The notes under the pieces are model-generated. The model did not search any database. It saw only the letters and a program-made list of their open reading frames with translations, and was not told where the DNA came from. The translations under genes were made by a program, and so were the position numbers. A DNA stretch of 64,000 nucleotides, taken from positions 1 through 64,000 of the forward strand of contig JAQXGH010000011.1 in NCBI GenBank assembly GCA_029006195.1. The letters run 5' to 3'. Numbering within the stretch: the first letter of the stretch is position 1; each line of letters begins with the position of its first letter. This document shows, in pieces, positions 7,761-16,746 of the stretch. The DNA comes from Bacillota bacterium. GTDB taxonomy: Bacteria; Bacillota; Clostridia; Peptostreptococcales; Anaerovoracaceae.

Positions 7761-8132
7761 ATGTTAGATATTAATACGAAAATTGGAGATATTCATTTCT
7801 CCGAAAACCTTATTAAAAACTTAATAAAAGACGCAGTTGATAGCGTAGGCCCTAAGGCGCAGCTGAATAACTACAAGGGAAAATACATGTATTCTTCGTC
7901 AGGAAATCTTTCGAATATTGTTATCGAGGAAACTGAAGAGGGTTGGGATATTGTTCTGTTCATTGTAGTTAGTTTTGGTGCTAGTATAAGTACCGTAGCA
8001 AACAATATCATTGATAAAGTTTATAGCAATATGGAAGATATGCTTGATGTTAAACCGCATAGCGTTAAAGTAATGGTAACTGGTGTAGCATCTAGAGATA
8101 TCGCAAGGAGAAAACTTGAATTCATTAGATAG
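7761..8132 (+). CDS. Asp23/Gls24-family (YloU-like) envelope stress protein
   Basis: 123 residues. Family features are the N-terminal block (INTKIGDIHFSENLIKNLI), a central amphipathic beta segment with VIEETEEGWDIVLFIVV, and a C-terminal VKVMVTGV segment. The start at 7761 is chosen because upstream in-frame codons only translate the rpmB terminator and the promoter. There is no ribosome-binding site: the -10 hexamer ends six bases before the ATG, so the mRNA appears leaderless. The end overlaps recG by 17 bp. In most Firmicutes a fakA/yloV gene lies between this gene and recG; here it is missing. Confidence 0.85.
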   Translation: MLDINTKIGDIHFSENLIKNLIKDAVDSVGPKAQLNNYKGKYMYSSSGNLSNIVIEETEEGWDIVLFIVVSFGASISTVANNIIDKVYSNMEDMLDVKPHSVKVMVTGVASRDIARRKLEFIR

Positions 8133-10179
8133 TATTACAGTACTCAAGGGGGTAGGCCCTAAGAAAGCTGATGCGCTAAAAAAACTCGGAATATACACTC
8201 TGGGAGACCTTGTGTATACATTTCCCAGAGGTTATGAAGATAGAAGAAACGTTTGTAACATCGCCGATTTGAGAGAAAACCAGGCGGCTGTTTTTGTGGG
8301 GACAGTAGAGACTGTTGTCAGCAGCGGATATAGAGGCGGTGGGTTTAGACGTCCAACTAAAATGCTGGTTTCAGATGATACAGGCTCAATTGAGCTTGTG
8401 TTTTTTAATTCGGCTTATCTGGCTAAAACCATTAAATCCGGGAATCAATATGTGTTTTATGGTAAGCCTACACTGAATAGAGGTAAACTCCAGATTATTC
8501 ATCCGGATTTTTCTGGAATCAAGTATGCGGACTTTGGAATACTGCCTGTGTACCCACTGGTAAGTGGAATAAGTCAAAAAGACATGAGAAAAATCCATAA
8601 ACAGGTGGAGCCTCTTTATGGATCACTCGATGATATACTAAGCCAGGATACAATAGAAAGAAATAATCTCTGCAGCTTGGAATATGCCATAAGAAATATG
8701 CATGCTCCGGAGGATAAGCAGAAACTTCTGGAGGCTAAATATAGACTCATATTTGACGAATTTATGGTGCTCCAGACAGGGCTAGCTATAGCAAAGAACA
8801 ATTCTTCTGAGTTAAAGAAGGGTATAGCTTTCGATGATGATAATAGCGAAGATGAATATATAAATAGCCTGCCATATAATCTGACTGGCGCTCAGAGAAG
8901 GTGCACGAATCAAATAATGGCTGACCTTGTAAGTGATAAGAGAATGAACAGACTGGTGCAGGGCGATGTTGGTTCGGGTAAGACTGTAATTGCTGAAATT
9001 GCCATGTTTAAGGCCTTTAAGAGTGGATATCAGTCAGTTATGATGGCTCCTACAGAAATACTGGCAAAACAGCATTATGAGGAGCTGACAGCGACTTTGA
9101 GCGGTCATGGTGTAAGCGTAGGATTCCTTTCAGGTTCCATGAAAGCAGCTGAGAGGAGAGAGGTGCTGGCTAAACTGAAAGACGGAAGTATTCAGGTGGT
9201 TACAGGAACACATGCGCTCATACAGCCTGATGTTGAGTATAAAAATCTGGGGCTTGTGATAACGGATGAGCAGCACAGATTTGGAGTAGCTCAGCGAATG
9301 AGGCTAAAGGACAAAGGAGATAATCCTAATGTTCTGGTAATGACAGCAACGCCAATACCTAGAACTTTAGCTGTAATACTTTATGGTGATCTTGATGTGT
9401 CGGTGGTTGATGAACTTCCACCAGGAAGAAAAGCTATCGAGACAAAACTCATTTCGGGCTCGAATCAGTCACAGATAGAAGAAGGCAGAAACAGATGCTA
9501 TAATTTTGTCGAAAAACAGCTGGCTATGGGTCATCAGGCATATGTTGTGGCGCCGCTTATAGATGAATCAGAGGTAATGGACATTAAGTCCGCAATAGAA
9601 ATACAGGAAGAATTATCACAAAGGTTCAAAGGCTACAAAGTTGGTCTTGTACATGGCGCGATGAAACAGGCTGAAAAAGATCAGATTATGGAGCTTTTTC
9701 ATAAGGGTCAAATAAATGTGCTTGTTGCCACTGTTGTAATAGAAGTCGGGATAAATGTTCCCAATGCCACAGTTATGGTGATTGAGAATTCCGAGAGATT
9801 CGGACTGGCTCAGCTTCATCAGCTTAGAGGCCGCGTAGGAAGAGGTAAGGATAAATCCTATTGTTTCCTGATAAACGCAGGAAATTCGGAAGTCTCTGTT
9901 CAGAGAGGTAAAATCATGGAGGCTTCATCCGATGGCTTTTATATAGCTGAAGAAGACCTTAAACTGAGAGGGCCGGGAGAGATCTTTGGCACAAGGCAGC
10001 ATGGAATACCTGATTTAAGGCTTGCGGATCTGGCAAGGCATCTGGATGTGATGGAACTTGTTAAGACCGAGGTGGCGAGAATTCTTGAAGATGATCCGAC
10101 TCTAAAAAAAGAAGAGAACAAACCTCTAAAAATGAGGATAGAATCGTTATTTGGAAAAGATTATACACTTGACTTATAG
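8116..10179 (+). CDS. recG: ATP-dependent DNA helicase RecG
   Basis: 687 residues. Branch-migration helicase that remodels stalled forks and recombination intermediates. An OB-fold wedge domain lies in the first 200 residues, then Walker A GDVGSGKT near residue 283, the DEQH box near 383, TATPIPRT, and motif VI QLRGRVGRG in the second helicase domain. The start is TTG at 8116, supported by AAGGAG (8104-8109) and by the N-terminal sequence entering the family's VLKGVGPKKAD at once. It is translationally coupled to the Gls24-family gene and followed by rsmD. Confidence 0.96.
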   Translation: MNSLDSITVLKGVGPKKADALKKLGIYTLGDLVYTFPRGYEDRRNVCNIADLRENQAAVFVGTVETVVSSGYRGGGFRRPTKMLVSDDTGSIELVFFNSAYLAKTIKSGNQYVFYGKPTLNRGKLQIIHPDFSGIKYADFGILPVYPLVSGISQKDMRKIHKQVEPLYGSLDDILSQDTIERNNLCSLEYAIRNMHAPEDKQKLLEAKYRLIFDEFMVLQTGLAIAKNNSSELKKGIAFDDDNSEDEYINSLPYNLTGAQRRCTNQIMADLVSDKRMNRLVQGDVGSGKTVIAEIAMFKAFKSGYQSVMMAPTEILAKQHYEELTATLSGHGVSVGFLSGSMKAAERREVLAKLKDGSIQVVTGTHALIQPDVEYKNLGLVITDEQHRFGVAQRMRLKDKGDNPNVLVMTATPIPRTLAVILYGDLDVSVVDELPPGRKAIETKLISGSNQSQIEEGRNRCYNFVEKQLAMGHQAYVVAPLIDESEVMDIKSAIEIQEELSQRFKGYKVGLVHGAMKQAEKDQIMELFHKGQINVLVATVVIEVGINVPNATVMVIENSERFGLAQLHQLRGRVGRGKDKSYCFLINAGNSEVSVQRGKIMEASSDGFYIAEEDLKLRGPGEIFGTRQHGIPDLRLADLARHLDVMELVKTEVARILEDDPTLKKEENKPLKMRIESLFGKDYTLDL

Positions 10180-10193
10180 ATGAAGGAGATAAT

Positions 10194-10775
10194 ATGCGTG
10201 TAATAACAGGTAAATACAGGGGCAGAAAACTTAACACACCTGTAGGAAATGACATTAGACCTACTACTGATAAAGCTAAGGAAGCTATGTTCAGTATTCT
10301 TACAAATTACATTTATGGAAGCAGAGTGCTGGATCTTTTCGCAGGTACAGGCGGACTTGGAATCGAGGCGCTTAGCAGAGGTGCAGAATACTGCATGTTT
10401 TGCGATGCCTCAAGAAGTAGTCTTAAGCTGGTAAAGGAAAATCTTGAGCACTGTAAGGTCGAGGAAGATTATGCCTTTGCAGCTGGAGATTATAAGAAGA
10501 CACTGAAGAGCCTGGGAACAAAAATCGAAGAAGGCCTGGCGGAGCAGTTTGACATCGTGCTTATGGATCCTCCTTATAGCAAGGGGCTCTTAGATGATGC
10601 TTTTAAGCTTTTGCAGGAAGGCAATATTCTGGCTGATGATGGCATAATAGTAGCGGAACACAGGAAGGAAGAAGACCTGCCTGAAGAACTTTATGGCTTC
10701 GTAAAAGAAAAGGAAAGACGCTACGGAATCGTTAAGCTTTCTATCTTCAGGAAGCAGGCAGACGAAGAAGAATAG
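10194..10775 (+). CDS. rsmD: 16S rRNA (guanine966-N2)-methyltransferase
   Basis: 193 residues. SAM-dependent methyltransferase acting on the small-subunit rRNA. The family opening MRVITGKYRGRKL, then RPTTDKAKEAMFSIL, motif I VLDLFAGTGGLGIEALSRGA (about 45-64), and the catalytic DPPY near residue 126 are all present. AAGGAGAT precedes the ATG. The recG-rsmD-coaD order is widely conserved in Firmicutes. Confidence 0.95.
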   Translation: MRVITGKYRGRKLNTPVGNDIRPTTDKAKEAMFSILTNYIYGSRVLDLFAGTGGLGIEALSRGAEYCMFCDASRSSLKLVKENLEHCKVEEDYAFAAGDYKKTLKSLGTKIEEGLAEQFDIVLMDPPYSKGLLDDAFKLLQEGNILADDGIIVAEHRKEEDLPEELYGFVKEKERRYGIVKLSIFRKQADEEE

Positions 10776-10821
10776 AATAACAACATATCCGCTCTGGAAA
10801 TGTGTAGACATCAATATATTG

Positions 10822-10850
10822 TTGATATTGACAGGGATACGTGGTAAAAT
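10822..10850 (+). promoter_or_regulatory. coaD promoter
   Basis: TTGATA (10822-10827), 17-bp spacer, TAAAAT (10845-10850) with a TGG extension. Predicted start about 20 nt before the coaD ATG. Confidence 0.6.
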
Positions 10851-10878
10851 ATTTGCGAAAATATAGGGAGGAAAGAGC

Positions 10879-11367
10879 ATGAAAATCAAAGCTCTATACA
10901 CTGGATCGTTTGATCCATTAACAAACGGTCACTTTAACATAATCGAGAGAGCTGCTAAGCTCTATGATGAAGTTACAGTTGGCGTAATTGTTAACCCGTC
11001 AAAGAAATCCATGTTTACTCTCGAGGAGAGGGAAGACATGATTAAAGAAGCACTTAAAGACTTTGATAATGTCAAGGTTGAACATTTTTCGGGACTTCTC
11101 GCTGACTATGTTAATTCAAACAAATTTAATGTAGTTGTCAGAGGACTTCGTGCGACAATGGATTTCGAATATGAAATACAGATGGCGCAGATGAATGCCA
11201 GACTGTTTGATAGTTCGGTAGAAACTGTCTTTCTCATGACAGATCCTGGATACTCTTTCATAAGTTCAAGTATGATGAAGGAAGTTCATTCGCTGGGAGG
11301 TTCAATAGACGGGCTGGTTCCGGAATCAATATTAAAGAGAATGAATGAGAAATTGGCTTGTAAATAG
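10879..11367 (+). CDS. coaD: phosphopantetheine adenylyltransferase
   Basis: Transfers AMP to 4'-phosphopantetheine in coenzyme A synthesis. 162 residues, as usual for the family. The nucleotidyl-transfer motif TGSFDPLTNGH lies at about 8-18, RGLRATMDFEYE near 90 and the ISSSMMKE motif near 131. GGGAGGAAAG precedes the ATG. It is the first gene of a short transcript with the coiled-coil gene 12 bp downstream. Confidence 0.96.
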   Translation: MKIKALYTGSFDPLTNGHFNIIERAAKLYDEVTVGVIVNPSKKSMFTLEEREDMIKEALKDFDNVKVEHFSGLLADYVNSNKFNVVVRGLRATMDFEYEIQMAQMNARLFDSSVETVFLMTDPGYSFISSSMMKEVHSLGGSIDGLVPESILKRMNEKLACK

Positions 11368-11379
11368 AGGAGGAAATAG

Positions 11380-11970
11380 ATGAAGGTTTTAGATCTGCTT
11401 GAAGAAATTGAAGAAATAGTTGATACAGCGGCAGGATTCCCATTAACAGGAAAGATCATGATCGATTCAGAAGAACTGCTTGAAATCGTTAGAGAAATCA
11501 GAGCAGAACTTCCGGATGAAATCCAGCAGGCACAGTGGATCAAGAATGAAAGAGAAAGAATCATTGCTGAAGCTAAGACTCAGTATGAGAAGGTTATCGA
11601 AGATGCACAGAAACAGGCTGATGCTCTCGTAGAAAATAACGATATCACAGTTAAGTCAAAGATTAGAGCTGATGAACTCACTAGAGTTACAGAAAATACT
11701 GCTAAGCAGCTTAAAATCGGTACTTATGAATATCTGGATGAAATCCTATATAGCTTCCAGGGTAAGATGGAACACCTGAGTTCAATCTACTTCGGAGAAA
11801 TGTTCACAAGCATCGAGAAGGCATTTAATGACATCAACTCAGCGCTGGAAGCAAACCGTGAAGAGCTGAAGGATATGGCTTACAGAGCACATATGGACGC
11901 TGATGAAGAAGCTCCAGAAAGACCGCTTCCTGATATGGATTCAATGGAAGAAATGGAAGACGCTGAATAA
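11380..11970 (+). CDS. conserved coiled-coil protein, function unknown
   Basis: 196 residues, no signal or membrane segment. Highly charged and predicted mostly helical: a short N-terminal block (VLDLLEEIEEIVDTA) and a coiled coil of about 60-130 with ATP-synthase-b-like ERERIIAEAK repeats, then an acidic tail rich in Asp, Glu and Met. Homologues in Clostridia are often labelled ATPase or V-type subunit-like, but no catalytic motif is present. AGAGGAGGAA precedes the ATG. The coaD-adjacent location before tmcAL is conserved in Clostridia as far as I recall. Confidence 0.75.
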   Translation: MKVLDLLEEIEEIVDTAAGFPLTGKIMIDSEELLEIVREIRAELPDEIQQAQWIKNERERIIAEAKTQYEKVIEDAQKQADALVENNDITVKSKIRADELTRVTENTAKQLKIGTYEYLDEILYSFQGKMEHLSSIYFGEMFTSIEKAFNDINSALEANREELKDMAYRAHMDADEEAPERPLPDMDSMEEMEDAE

Positions 11971-11994
11971 AACAGAATTAGACCGATTAAATAA

Positions 11995-12020
11995 GCCTGC
12001 ACCTAGTTGCAGGCTTTATT
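11995..12020 (+). terminator. intrinsic terminator
   Basis: GCCTGCA (11995-12001) pairs with TGCAGGC (12008-12014), followed by a short T-rich tail. Confidence 0.7.
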
Positions 12021-12045
12021 GCTATAAAAGGACAAAATTATTCAC

Positions 12046-13245
12046 ATGAAGATCCTGGGTATAACAGCTGAATATAATCCGTTTCATAACGGTCATCTAT
12101 ATCACATGAATAAGGCGCGTGAAGCTATAGGCGCTGACTATACAGTGATTGCCATGAGCGGCAATTTCATGCAGAGAGGCGAACCTGCGCTGATCGATAA
12201 GTGGGCAAGAAGCAGATGTGCAGTGGAGATGGGTGCTGACATAGTGGCAGAAATCCCATTTATCTTTTCGTGCAGCAGAGCAGAGCATTACGCTAAAGGC
12301 GCTGTTGATCTTTTGTCTGCTATGGGAGTAACACATATTGCCTTCGGATGTGAGGCTGAAAATGCTAGTGAGCTTATTAGGCTGGCAGGCCTTCTTGAGG
12401 AAAAGAAGGCAGATATCGAGGAATTGGTGAAGGATGCGATGAAAGATGGAGTTTCTCGCGCAAAGGCTACAGAAGCCGCCGTAAGAATCCTTATGGGCGA
12501 TGATATGGCGGGGCTCATGCTTTCACCAAATAACATTCTGGCAATAGAATACATCAAGAGAATTAATTGGTGGAAAGCTAAGGGCAGAGTGATAGAACTG
12601 CTTCCGATAAAGAGAGAAGGATCTGGTTATTATGACGTTAATGAAGCGGCTGGATATGCAGGTGCTTCAGAAATAAGAAGAATGGTTCGTCATGGTGATC
12701 TGGCGGAGTGTGAAGCTTTTGCACCTAAAAGAAGTCTTGACCTGGTGGGAGATGCAGATGCGTCAGGAAGAGACAAAAAGCTGTTCGAGCTTATACGCTA
12801 TCAGCTTATCAGAGATAGCGAAGAGGAACTTGCTGGCATATACGGAATTGGTGAAGGCATAGAGAACAGGATGAAAAAGGCTAGCGTAAGCGTTAAGGAT
12901 TATGATGAGCTTATTGATTATCTTGTTTCAAAGAGATATTCGGCAGCGGCTATAAGAAGAATGCTGTGCTACGTGCTTATGGGGCTTCGTAAGTGCCAGG
13001 GGCCTGAAGAGAAGACCCCGGAATATATAAGACTTCTGGCAGCAAGTGCCAAGGGAAGGAAGCTTATTAAGCTTGCTAAGAAAGAAGAAATTTTCGATTT
13101 GCCGCTTATTACAAACATCAACAAAACTGAAATTACAGGTGAATTAAAAAGAGATGTTAAAGCGGCAGATGTTTATAATATAATATCTAGTAGGGATCTT
13201 TATGATCACTCGGACCATGTGTTGACGCCTTATATTGAAATATAA
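12046..13245 (+). CDS. tmcAL: tRNA(Met) cytidine acetate ligase (YlbM)
   Basis: 399 residues. Enzyme family that makes N4-acetylcytidine at the wobble position of elongator tRNA(Met) from acetate and ATP. The nucleotidyltransferase motif EYNPFHNGH lies at about 8-16, MSGNFMQRGEPA follows at about 38-49, and LSPNNILAIEY near 160 is the family hallmark. Only a weak AAGGA lies about 12 nt upstream of the ATG. A link to ackA three kilobases downstream (acetate metabolism) is common in Clostridia. Confidence 0.93.
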   Translation: MKILGITAEYNPFHNGHLYHMNKAREAIGADYTVIAMSGNFMQRGEPALIDKWARSRCAVEMGADIVAEIPFIFSCSRAEHYAKGAVDLLSAMGVTHIAFGCEAENASELIRLAGLLEEKKADIEELVKDAMKDGVSRAKATEAAVRILMGDDMAGLMLSPNNILAIEYIKRINWWKAKGRVIELLPIKREGSGYYDVNEAAGYAGASEIRRMVRHGDLAECEAFAPKRSLDLVGDADASGRDKKLFELIRYQLIRDSEEELAGIYGIGEGIENRMKKASVSVKDYDELIDYLVSKRYSAAAIRRMLCYVLMGLRKCQGPEEKTPEYIRLLAASAKGRKLIKLAKKEEIFDLPLITNINKTEITGELKRDVKAADVYNIISSRDLYDHSDHVLTPYIEI

Positions 13246-13267
13246 TAAGGGGAGAGAAAGGTACAGT

Positions 13268-15166
13268 ATGGAAATTCCAAACAATACAGAAAGAATACTG
13301 AAACAGCATTACCTGCTTACAGACGATAATGGGAATTCTATGGAAGCAATCGATGATATTTTTCATAGAGTTGCCGAATGCGTATCTAGAGCTGATGTGA
13401 TCTATGATATCAGATCTGATGTTGATGAAACTGAGAGAAAGTTTTATGAAATGATGGCGAATCTGGATTTTCTTCCAGGTTCTGCTACGCTTATGAATGC
13501 GGGTAAAAATAATGGTCAGCTGGCATCAAGCTTTGTTATACCTGTTGAAGATAGCATCGATTCCATTTTCAGCGCAATTAGGCAATGTGCTCTTATAAAT
13601 AAGAGTGGGGCAGGTATGGGCTTTAGCTTTTCTAAGATACGCCCTGAAGGCAGCAAGGTAGGAACTACCGGCGAAACAGCCAGCGGTCCTTTGGGATTCA
13701 TGAAGGTATTTGATGCGGCTTTAGGTTCTGTGAGAAATAATACTTCTGACAGATTCGGAAGTGCCGGCGTATTAAGAATAGATCATCCGGATATTCTGAA
13801 ATTCATTGAATGTAAGAACGATGATTCTGAATTCAGCAACTTCAATCTCTATGTAGGCATTACAGAGAAGTTTATGATCACTGCTGAAAATGGTATGGAA
13901 TATAATCTTATTGACCCTAATACAGGTGAAGCCGTTTTATCTGTAAATGCCAGAGAGGTCATGGATAAGATTGTAGATGCTATTTGGAATACTGGGCAGC
14001 CGGGCATTATATTCCTGGATAGAATAAATAGCGACAATGTTGTTCCGGGTCAAGGTAATATTGAAGCGATGAATTCATGGGGCGAGCAGCCGCTGCTGCC
14101 TTACGAAAGCTGCGCTATGGGTTCTATAAATCTGACACATATGCTTACTGAAAAAGACGGCAGACATGTTATTGATATAAGCAAGCTTGAAGATACAATA
14201 GTTTTGGCTGTACATTTCCTGGATAACGTTATTGATGTAAACTGTTATCCGCTTGATGCTATCGAAGAGCAGACTAAGCTCACAAGAAAAATCGGGCTTG
14301 GAATCATGGGCTGGGCTGATACACTGCTGAAGATGAGAGTTCCGTACAATTCTGATGAAGCGGTTGCTCTTGGTGAAAGGCTTATGTCAATGATTTCGGA
14401 AATCGGCAAAGATGCATCAGCAGAACTTGCTGAAACAAGGGGAGCGTTCCCTCTGTTCGAAGAAAGTACACTGCCTCAGGATGTTAAACTGAGGAATGCA
14501 GCGATCACAACGATCGCATGTGGAGATCCTATCGCAGAAATAGCTGGATGCTCAGAAGGAATCGAGCCTATAGAATCATATGTTGCCATAATTGCAGGTG
14601 ATGATGGAGAAGATATCATAACAGTATATCCTGCACTGGTTGAAGAGCTTAAGGCTAGAAATCTCTATGGTGAAGCTGTCTTGAGAAAAATCGCAGATAA
14701 CGGATCGCTTAGGGGAATAGATGAAATTCCTGCAGAAATGAAGAGACTCTTTATCTCTGCTAAGGATCTTAGCCCTGATTATCATATTCTCATGCAGGCT
14801 GCTTTCCAGAAAGATACTGATAGTGCTGTTTCAAAGGCTATAAACTTAAGAAAAGACGAAACAAAAGAGAATGTGAGAACGATTCTTAACCTGGCATTTA
14901 GAACAGGATGTAAGGTTATTAGAGTTTGCAAGCCTGAAACAAATAATGCTGGCAGGGACCTGGATTCGGAATACTTCGATATGCCTGAAAATATCGAAAC
15001 GCCTGAAGTGATTGAAGAAGCGCCTTCAACAGAACTCACTACACAGAATGTGGTTTCAAATGTATCGTTAAAGCCTGGAAACGGTGATCTCTACATCAGC
15101 GTAAACTATGATGGAAATGGTGTTTGTAACATATCTACAAGCATTAAAACACACGAAAATGAATAG
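13268..15166 (+). CDS. class II (NrdJ-type) ribonucleotide reductase homologue lacking the radical cysteine
   Basis: 632 residues from the ATG at 13268 (AAGG 7 nt upstream; an in-frame ATG at 13235 overlaps tmcAL). Long stretches match adenosylcobalamin-dependent RNRs: LDFLPGSATLMNAG, KSGAGMGFSFSKIRPEGS, ASGPLGFMKVFDAA, DHPDILKFIECK, PLLPYESC, VHFLDNVIDVN, RKIGLGIMGWAD, MQAAFQKDTD and a C-terminal LYISVNYD domain. Yet the NPCGE motif that carries the thiyl-radical Cys reads NSWGE (Trp271), the first redox Cys is Ser88, GGxRRGA reads NNTSDRFGSA, and APTGTIS is replaced by ACGDPIAE. Only the second redox Cys (Cys282) remains. It cannot reduce nucleotides by the known mechanism, so it is probably a pseudoenzyme. 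The frame is open and codon use normal. Confidence 0.85.
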   Translation: MEIPNNTERILKQHYLLTDDNGNSMEAIDDIFHRVAECVSRADVIYDIRSDVDETERKFYEMMANLDFLPGSATLMNAGKNNGQLASSFVIPVEDSIDSIFSAIRQCALINKSGAGMGFSFSKIRPEGSKVGTTGETASGPLGFMKVFDAALGSVRNNTSDRFGSAGVLRIDHPDILKFIECKNDDSEFSNFNLYVGITEKFMITAENGMEYNLIDPNTGEAVLSVNAREVMDKIVDAIWNTGQPGIIFLDRINSDNVVPGQGNIEAMNSWGEQPLLPYESCAMGSINLTHMLTEKDGRHVIDISKLEDTIVLAVHFLDNVIDVNCYPLDAIEEQTKLTRKIGLGIMGWADTLLKMRVPYNSDEAVALGERLMSMISEIGKDASAELAETRGAFPLFEESTLPQDVKLRNAAITTIACGDPIAEIAGCSEGIEPIESYVAIIAGDDGEDIITVYPALVEELKARNLYGEAVLRKIADNGSLRGIDEIPAEMKRLFISAKDLSPDYHILMQAAFQKDTDSAVSKAINLRKDETKENVRTILNLAFRTGCKVIRVCKPETNNAGRDLDSEYFDMPENIETPEVIEEAPSTELTTQNVVSNVSLKPGNGDLYISVNYDGNGVCNISTSIKTHENE

Positions 15167-15181
15167 AATGTATATGTAACC

Positions 15182-15210
15182 TTGAAAAACATTTTTTGAG
15201 GGTTTATAAT
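15182..15210 (+). promoter_or_regulatory. ackA promoter
   Basis: TTGAAA (15182-15187), 17-bp spacer, TATAAT (15205-15210). Predicted start near 15217, leader about 62 nt. Confidence 0.75.
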
Positions 15211-15278
15211 ATTGTGGTCAAATGATGTGTGATGGTATTTCGACACAAACATTAAAAGCATTACAGGAGGATAATTTA

Positions 15279-16487
15279 ATGAAAGTTTTAGTAATTAACT
15301 GCGGAAGTTCATCACTGAAGTATCAGGTTCTTGATATGACAAATGAAGTTCTGGAATGTAAGGGTCTTGTTGAAAGAATCGGTATGGACGGTTCTGTTAT
15401 TACTCACGAAAAGACAGGCATGGACAAGTTCAAGCTCGTAGTTCCTATGGAAGATCATAAGGCTGCTATCGGACACGTTCTCATGGCTATTCAGGATGAA
15501 AACCATGGCGTAATCAAGAGCATGGATGAAATTGGTGCTGTAGGTCACAGAGTTGTACACGCTGGAGAAAAGTATGACAAGTCAGTTCTTATCACTGATG
15601 AAGTTTATAAGGCACTGGAAGAATGTATTCCACTCGCTCCACTTCACAACCCACCTAACCTTCTCGGTATCGACGCTTGCAAGCAGCTGATGCCAAAAAC
15701 TCCAATGGTAGCAGTATTCGATACAGCTTTCCACCAGACTATGCCTCCTGAATCATATATCTATGCTATTCCTTATGAATATTATGAAAAGCATGGAATC
15801 AGAAGATACGGTTTCCACGGAACATCACATAAGTATGTTGCTGAAAGAGCTGCTGATATCCTCAACGTTAGCCTTGATGATCTGAAGCTGATCACTTGTC
15901 ACCTTGGTAACGGCGCATCAGTATCAGCTATCAAGAGAGGTAAGTGCATCGATACATCAATGGGCTTCACTCCACTTGAAGGTCTCGTAATGGGAACTAG
16001 ATCAGGTGACATTGACCCTGCTATCGTTACTTACATGAGAGAAGTTGAAAACCTTGACCAGGGCAAAGCTAACGAAATCCTGAACAAGAAGTCAGGCGTA
16101 CTTGGTATTTCAGGCATTTCAAGTGACTTCAGAGATCTGGAAGAAGCTGCAGCAGATGGAAACGAAAGAGCTATGCTGGCACTGAAGGTATTCGCTCACA
16201 AGGTAAGATTCTACATCGGTGCTTACATCGCTGAAATGAACGGTTGTGACGCTATCGTATTCACAGCAGGTCTTGGTGAAAACGGTATCGACATGAGAGA
16301 CGTTATCTGTAATGACCTGGGCAACCTGGGCATCAAGATTGATGTTGTTAAGAACAAGGTTAGAGGTAAGGAAACTATCATCTCAAGAGAAGACTCAAAG
16401 ATCAAGGTTATCCTCGTACCAACTAACGAAGAACTCATGATTGCTAGAGATACATACAATATCGTAACTGGCAAGGGTGTTAAGTAA
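15279..16487 (+). CDS. ackA: acetate kinase
   Basis: Interconverts acetyl phosphate and acetate with ATP synthesis, the main substrate-level ATP step of acetogenic fermentation. 402 residues. The start at 15279 follows ACAGGAGG and gives the family opening [16 protein letters not shown]; the in-frame ATG at 15222 lies at the transcription start and is not used. The phosphate motifs [11 protein letters not shown] and [20 protein letters not shown] are intact. Codon use (GGT, CTC, ATC, AAG) is that of a highly expressed gene. No pta gene is adjacent. Confidence 0.97.
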   Translation: MKVLVINCGSSSLKYQVLDMTNEVLECKGLVERIGMDGSVITHEKTGMDKFKLVVPMEDHKAAIGHVLMAIQDENHGVIKSMDEIGAVGHRVVHAGEKYDKSVLITDEVYKALEECIPLAPLHNPPNLLGIDACKQLMPKTPMVAVFDTAFHQTMPPESYIYAIPYEYYEKHGIRRYGFHGTSHKYVAERAADILNVSLDDLKLITCHLGNGASVSAIKRGKCIDTSMGFTPLEGLVMGTRSGDIDPAIVTYMREVENLDQGKANEILNKKSGVLGISGISSDFRDLEEAAADGNERAMLALKVFAHKVRFYIGAYIAEMNGCDAIVFTAGLGENGIDMRDVICNDLGNLGIKIDVVKNKVRGKETIISREDSKIKVILVPTNEELMIARDTYNIVTGKGVK

Positions 16488-16526
16488 GTTATTAATATAA
16501 GTTTTTATATAGTAAGGAGTTTAACA

Positions 16527-16670
16527 ATGAAGAGAATTAAGACTATCGAAACAAGAGACTTAGCTAAGAGCCTGCAGAACGGCGGATGCGGCGAATGCCA
16601 GACTTCATGCCAGTCAGCTTGCAAGACTTCATGCGGAGTTGCTAACCAGAAGTGCGAAAAGTCAGAATAA
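16527..16670 (+). CDS. SCIFF ranthipeptide precursor (six Cys in forty-five)
   Basis: 47 residues, too short for most gene callers. It begins MKRIKTIETRDLAKSLQNGG and carries cysteines at 21, 24, 28, 32, 36 and 43 in the pattern C-GE-C-QTS-C-QSA-C-KTS-C, the hallmark of the SCIFF family. Such peptides receive thioether crosslinks from a dedicated radical SAM/SPASM enzyme; related ranthipeptides have been linked to quorum sensing and solvent metabolism in clostridia. AAGGAG sits 9 nt before the ATG. The maturase follows after a terminator. Its site between ackA and rpmF is unusual, as yceD usually lies there. Confidence 0.95.
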   Translation: MKRIKTIETRDLAKSLQNGGCGECQTSCQSACKTSCGVANQKCEKSE

Positions 16671-16688
16671 GCTAAACTAAGAATGAAG

Positions 16689-16719
16689 CCGCCAGGCAGA
16701 CGTTCTGGCGGTTTTTTTT
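16689..16719 (+). terminator. terminator between SCIFF peptide and maturase
   Basis: CCGCCAG (16689-16695) pairs with CTGGCGG (16705-16711), followed by eight T. Partial read-through would keep peptide mRNA in excess over maturase mRNA. Confidence 0.85.
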
Positions 16720-16746
16720 AGTGCATTTGTAATCAGGGAGTAATTA

